The position numbers and the translations under genes are program-made. From Takashimella koratensis (Eukaryota > Basidiomycota > Tremellomycetes > Trichosporonales > Tetragoniomycetaceae): DNA of 64,000 bases. Of this stretch, positions 59,534 through 64,000 are shown piece by piece (positions within the stretch are counted from its first letter, which is position 1; the number at the start of each line of letters is the position of its first letter). Below the pieces are notes generated by a model. It saw only the letters and a list, made by a program, of their open reading frames with translations. It was not told where the DNA came from and did not search any database. Location: the NCBI GenBank assembly GCA_003116875.1, contig BCKT01000002.1, positions 1,674,001-1,738,000 on the forward strand, read 5' to 3'.

Positions 59534-60419
59534 ATGAGCACTCCTGAATCGGTCTACGCATCTTCCACATCGTCTGCTGCCGGTCCCGATCCAAATGAAC
59601 CCCTTCCTCCGACTTTGTCCCTCGCAGCACTTGGGAACCCTGACGTGCTCACCTTCCTGGCATCTTGGGCGGACGAGGCATTTCGATTGGCTACCGACAT
59701 CGAAAAGGTCGTTCGATCCGAGCCCTCGTATTTCCCCAAGGACGATATCGCCATCCTCGGCCTCGAAGAATACGGTGAAGAAGTGATGGTCGCTGCCGAA
59801 GAGTATGGCGACATGTTTCCGAAATTCGCTTACCTTGAGACCTTTCTCAACCGAAAGATGGACCAAATTCCCACTTCGGATGTTGGGATCGGATATGGAC
59901 GATGAGCTGCGCAACCGATGTTGCCGTACGTCGGGTATGATCCAACTTGTCAACTGCGCGACTCAGCAACTTGGAGAGACTTGCCTCACACTGAGCAAGA
60001 TGGACGAATGGAGACCCAAAGATACTGCAGTTTTCATCGCCCAATTGACGGTGCTGTACCTCACCGAGCTCAGCCTACAGCACAGCACGACCGACTACGA
60101 ACTCCAGACTGTGGAAGAGCAGCAGTCGTTCGTTCCTTGCTTCCGATGTAAGAATATCCTTCGACCCTCGACGGTACACGACCTAAGCCAAGACTACATT
60201 GTTTACAAATTGAAATTGATGCAACAAGTCGAGGAATCGACTACCCTCAGACCGTCCGCTCCATCACTGTTCGGCATGCTCACCAAGGTCCACCAGCAAG
60301 ACATGTCCGCAGGTCCAATATCCACCACAGCTGAGGAGTCAGAAGGTCCAGGAAGTTGGGTGTCAAGGAAGATGATTGGTATTCTTCAACGAGCGGAGGT
60401 AGCGCTGAGTAGGAATTAG
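59534..60419 (+). pseudogene. Family Z copy 2 with 1-bp insertion frameshift
   Basis: From 59534 (MSTPESVYASSTSSAAG...) the frame reads LSLAALGNPDVLTFL, KDDIAILGLEEYGEEV and YLETFLNRKMDQ. It then leaves the homologous frame at a CCAAATTCCC (59863-59872) where copy 4 has CCAATTCCC. The shifted frame continues FPLRMLGSD, CCRTSGMIQLVNCATQQLGE, TVLYLTELSLQ, CFRCKNILRP and MLTKVHQQDM to SRN at 60419. A single extra A explains the shift. The two halves are otherwise well preserved, so the lesion is recent or is a sequencing error. Confidence 0.72.
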
Positions 60420-60666
60420 GGGGTGGAACCACATGGAGATACTAGGTGGAGAAGTCAGAATGCACAGCAGAATACAAACGGCATACGGGACAAGTATCAT
60501 GGCACGGTCAGAGAACTGCTGCTCGGCAATACGAGATTCAGCTGCTCAACCCCTCAGGCCTCGCTCTTAGCAAATAATGTACAACCGCCTTCCCTCCCTC
60601 CCTTTTCAACAACCTCTCATTCGCTGAATCCTGAACATTCGACGACCTCCTCTCTTCTCTCATCCT

Positions 60667-61878
60667 TTGTTCCTTCTACACCTCCTCACTTTTTGCCTCT
60701 TTAACTGTATACACAGCAGCTCTGTCTCTTCTCCGCCCCCTTTCACCCACTTTTCACTCACTCACCCTCTTACTTCCCTCCCATCCTTCTCACCAGTCAC
60801 TCGCAGCCTTGACCCACGCGAAATTACCGACACGGATTCTTCAGACTCCTCAGATGACAGCAGCACGGCTTCATCCGAAGTGCCCAGACCGGCCAAAGAC
60901 GATTGGGTCGGTCTTGACCCGACCAAGCCGATCCCAACCAGTTTTACTCTCGAGGCACTCGCAAAACCTACCGTGGTCTCCATCCTCACCGACGACAGCA
61001 TCAAAGCTCTCAATCTCGTCGAAAACCTTTTGCTCGCGTCGACCGAGGGAGGGACGGGCATTCCGCCTGACGGGATCAACCTCTCAGGGCCTGAAGACTA
61101 CGGCGAGGACATCCGAAGTCTGGCCAATAAGGATGGAAGTCGTCTTCCCAGGTATCAATACCTTTACCATTTCGTTGTCCACACGACGAAACACCGGCCC
61201 CTTCGCAGCTTGGAGCCCGACGAGGAGCCCGAGGACGATCTCGTTCTTCGTAAACCCTGCTGTAAGACGTCTGGGATGCTACGGCTTTTGAATATTGCCA
61301 CATGGCAGCTGGCCGAAACGTGTGCTTTGCTGTCCGCTTTCAACGAACACACCATGGTTGACCTCGAGGCGGGAAACACCGATCACCACGAAGGCGCCGA
61401 GCACGAGCTCAAACCAGACGTCAAGGCAGGCGACAACACTCAACATGACGAAGAGAACAAGTCCAAATATCGTCTTCTCATAGATTCTGAGAAACTCGTT
61501 GCTCATCTCGCACTCCTGTACCTTATCGAAACCAGTCTGCAGAAGAGCAAGGCCGAGCAGAAGTTCGATTTTGCAACTGAGGCTTTCGAGATTTGTGTGG
61601 GTTGCGGAAACACCCTCCATCCCTTGACCGTCCAGAATCAGAGCAGAATCTACATCCGTACCAAGATGAGTCTGGTGGATCAAGTGTTGAGGTCGACCTC
61701 GCTCCGTTCTTCCGCTGAGGCCTTGTTCGATACTCTCACCAAAATTCACCAAAGCGACATGGATGTCGGTCTGAGATCGGCTGGACTGGACTGGGTGGAT
61801 GATACTACCATCAACGTGCTTGGCCAGATGAGGACAGAGGTACAGACCATTACTACGCGAATTTCAGAGGCTACGTGA
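60667..61878 (+). CDS. Family Z copy 3, unknown protein, intact
   Basis: This is the only uninterrupted family Z frame, about 403 aa. The N-terminal stretch (MFLLHLLTFCLFNCIHSS...) is hydrophobic and could be a signal peptide or an artefact of an unrecognised upstream exon, since other copies start nearer to the conserved LEALAKPTVVS region. Core blocks: LVENLLLA, GPEDYGEDIRSL, KPCCKTSGMLRLLNIATWQL, AETCALLSAF, AHLALLYLIETSLQKS, CVGCGNTLHPLTV, KMSLVDQVLRSTSLRSSAEA and LFDTLTKIHQSDMDVG. A polar insert (EAGNTDHHEGAEHELKP...) is unique to this copy. The five cysteines CC, C and C-x2-C are conserved in the family. Confidence 0.75.
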   Translation: MFLLHLLTFCLFNCIHSSSVSSPPPFTHFSLTHPLTSLPSFSPVTRSLDPREITDTDSSDSSDDSSTASSEVPRPAKDDWVGLDPTKPIPTSFTLEALAKPTVVSILTDDSIKALNLVENLLLASTEGGTGIPPDGINLSGPEDYGEDIRSLANKDGSRLPRYQYLYHFVVHTTKHRPLRSLEPDEEPEDDLVLRKPCCKTSGMLRLLNIATWQLAETCALLSAFNEHTMVDLEAGNTDHHEGAEHELKPDVKAGDNTQHDEENKSKYRLLIDSEKLVAHLALLYLIETSLQKSKAEQKFDFATEAFEICVGCGNTLHPLTVQNQSRIYIRTKMSLVDQVLRSTSLRSSAEALFDTLTKIHQSDMDVGLRSAGLDWVDDTTINVLGQMRTEVQTITTRISEAT

Positions 61879-62358
61879 GTCATTGGAGGAAGGGCGAAAC
61901 GCAGAGCTTCACCAATCAGACAATTCGACTTGTCGTGAGTCGGATTTCCCTATTTTCCTCTGCACGCAAAGTTGAATGCTGATGATAGATGACATGATGA
62001 TTTGTAGAAGTTGAGGCCCGAACAAAGAAACAAGACAAGTCATGTTATGCTATGCACAAATGATGATTTGAGGATTTGCGATGAAAGTGATTTTACTGAG
62101 ACCTTTTCCGATCCCGATTGTCGGTTAGAATACTTCAGATTAACCTGATACCTTTCTCTCACCTTCCTGTTCTGTCTCTTCATGAGACTCTGTAAAGGAC
62201 CAGCGGTCTTACCTTACTTACTTGAGATGTAGAAACACTTCAACTCTGCTTAAGATGTAGAAACACTTCAACCCTTGACAGTATACACCAAAAGCCAAGA
62301 CTATGAGCTAAGACGTATGCAGAAAGTTGACGAGTCAGAACTACTTTGACCATTAACT
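61879..62358. other. Spacer with a 28-bp direct duplication
   Basis: Two adjacent 28-bp units at 62221-62248 and 62249-62276 share AGATGTAGAAACACTTCAAC (62225-62244 and 62253-62272). Apart from that the spacer shows no coding content. Confidence 0.55.
62221..62276. repeat. Two-copy 28-bp tandem duplication
   Basis: The 20-bp core AGATGTAGAAACACTTCAAC recurs exactly 28 bp apart. It sits between family Z copies, next to a truncated relic. Confidence 0.8.
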
Positions 62359-62532
62359 CTGGCCTTGTTTGACACGCTCTTCAAGGTTCATAAGGAAAAC
62401 ACGTTGGCAGACCCAAAGCCCACTGAGACAGCGGAGACAGAGGGTCCAGGGAGCTGGGATGCATGGGAGATGATAGACGTCCCTCGTCGAGCCGAAGTAG
62501 CGCTGAGTACGAATGCAGTTGAAATGACCTGA
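62359..62532 (+). pseudogene. C-terminal relic of a family Z gene
   Basis: This is a 57-codon open fragment, LALFDTLFKVHKENTL then GPGSWDAWEMIDVPRRAEVA, ending with a TGA at 62530-62532. It matches the C-terminus of copy 2 (LFGMLTKVHQQDM, GPGSWVSRKMIGILQRAEVA) and of copy 3 (LFDTLTKIHQSDM). No start codon or upstream homology is visible, so this is a truncated gene remnant. Confidence 0.8.
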
Positions 62533-63095
62533 TGAGTCGGTCGACTGGCACAGAGTAAGGAACCTTTGTAGGCGTACAGGATGGAGCTCCGAGTTCAGTG
62601 GACCCTGTGAACCCTCTGGTGCACTGCTACTGCCGCTGATCCTTTGCTCTATCTGTCAGCTTTGAACGATTGTCCTTATCCAAAACATTATCCTCCTTTT
62701 TGTCACATTTCGCAATCCAAAACGCCTCGTTGGCTAGCGCTTAACCCTCCGTTCTCTCACCTTCTACTCTGAGCCGACAGCCGAGTCTCGCAGAAGACTG
62801 GAAAAGGGCTTGTACCCGGGTCCTACGAGGCGACAGCTCACTCTCAGGTGCAGAGTCAAGCCCAAAGGAGAGCCAAAAGATTTTGTCAAGCCGGCGAGAG
62901 AAGACAAGCGATCCTTTCTCGAACGTACACTCTCCTCGTTCAGGTTTTGCCTTGTGGGCGACTGTCGGCTGAGGGCTGACTCACCACTGAAATCCCCCAC
63001 GCTTCTCAAAAGCCTGAGCAACGTTCTTACCCTTCAACCTTTCCCCAACATTTCTACTCACAACCCGTCATACGCCGCTCCACGACATTGACAAG
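62533..63095. other. Spacer before family Z copy 4
   Basis: This is about 560 bp, promoter-like, with a C-rich stretch at 62690-62770. No gene is supported. Confidence 0.5.
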
Positions 63096-64000
63096 ATGAC
63101 CAATCCCTCATCCCACGACTCCGGTTCCTCACAGAGCCCCGAATCCTCCCCCTCCAGAGTTGGTCTCTCTCAGGATGTTCTCTCCCGCATCTCTCTCGCC
63201 TCACTCAAATCACCCGCCATCGTCTTTACCCTTACAAACATGAGGCAAACGGTGTACGATTTTACTCGAGAGAAGATACTTGGCGACAGACGATCGAGTC
63301 AGAAAAGACGATGTCGACATTCTGGGACTCGAAGACTTCCAATCTACCATCCAAGATTTGGTGAAAAAGAAAGACGAACCTCCGATGAACTGTCACCTGC
63401 AATCAGTCTTCGACGAACAAGCAAGCCAATTCCCACTTCGCCTGTCGAATGCTCGAAACCACAAAGTACTTCTTGAGTGCTGCTGCAATACTTCGGGCAT
63501 GTTGAAGCTTCTCGACAGCGCTACTCTACAGCTCGCCAACATCTGCACGTCACTATCTGAGCTTGACGAACATCGCTCGTCCCACCCCCAGTCTCAACCG
63601 TCTGTTTCGGACCTCGAACAGAAACTCATTGCTCAGCTGACGGTTCTTTACCTTACCGAGTTGACCCTTGACATCAGCTCGACCGACCTGGCGACCTTCA
63701 ACCTCGACGATGAGGTGCCGAGTTTTGCACCATGTTTCTTTTGCGGAATCGCTCTCCATCCCTCGAGCGTTCATCCTTCAAGCACTCTGTACATCTCGGG
63801 CAAAATGCAGCTCGTGAATGAAGTGTTACATTCAGACCCGCTTCGTCCCTGGGCCAAGGCGCTGTTTGACACTCTCACCACCGTTCATCAAGCCGACATG
63901 AATGGCGGTTCGGCTGCCGAGACGCCACCGGTTTTCCATTCGAACGAAGCTGGCGTCTTCAGGGTGGAACGAACGAAGATTCCCGAGCCCGAGAAAGAAG
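63096..64000 (+). pseudogene. Family Z copy 4, frameshifted, runs off the window
   Basis: The start MTNPSSHDSGSSQSPESS leads through LSRISLASLKSPAIVFTL and DFTREKIL, then homology jumps frame at about 63280-63300. The second frame reads RVRKDDVDILGLEDFQST, FPLRLSNARN, CCCNTSGMLKLLDSATLQLA, TVLYLTELTLD, CFFCGIALHPSSV and LFDTLTTVHQADMNGGS and continues beyond 64000. One base too many in ACTTGGCGACA would explain it. Both halves align well with copies 2 and 3. Confidence 0.7.

Overview
This window is nuclear DNA of a basidiomycete fungus, probably a yeast-like Agaricomycotina member such as a tremellomycete; that class-level placement is inference. The evidence is about 55% GC, tightly packed genes on both strands, and many very short introns of roughly 40-100 nt. 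Those introns have GTGAGT/GTAAGT-type donors, CTGAC/CTAAC-like branch sites and YAG acceptors. The encoded set is plainly fungal (ENA-type sodium pump, Slh1, Rec8, MnSOD, Dib1). I found no rRNA, tRNA, CRISPR array or recognisable transposon.

Layout. 1-11 kb: the 5' part of a REC8 meiotic cohesin gene (cut by the left edge), a membrane-anchored HSL-type alpha/beta hydrolase, an acidic hypothetical nuclear protein, an LYR-motif protein and a small membrane protein. 11-18 kb: two members of an unrecognised intron-conserved family (here family Y) flank mitochondrial MnSOD and the U5 snRNP protein DIB1. 18-31 kb: a small membrane protein, TFIIH subunit SSL1, a Myb/SANT-like regulator with a long pyrimidine-rich leader, NAA50 and PTH2 in a divergent pair, a BLI-3-like FMN split-barrel protein and another small membrane protein. 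31-35 kb: a third family Y gene, DAHP synthase and VPS55. 35.4-41.3 kb: four minus-strand tandem copies of a second unrecognised family (family X), one clean and three carrying lesions. 42-57.8 kb: a divergent GPI-anchored aspartic protease, a CDC26-like APC/C subunit, a PRA1/Yip3 protein, a DUF4112 protein, an SLH1/ASCC3-like helicase with a degenerate, shortened C-terminal half, and an ENA-type P-type ATPase. 58-64 kb: a plus-strand tandem array of a third unrecognised family (family Z) with conserved cysteines. It has one intact copy, three lesioned copies and one C-terminal relic, and it runs off the right edge.

Conserved housekeeping genes thus alternate with three expanded families that look lineage-specific. 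Family Y copies are dispersed, intact and keep all three introns. Families X and Z are tandem arrays in which each array has one clean reading frame and the rest carry different nonsense or frameshift lesions, a birth-and-death pattern. Some lesions lie inside sequences that could be spliced out in frame, so transcript data are needed before calling every copy dead. These families are the best candidates for something undescribed here; I can give no function for them.
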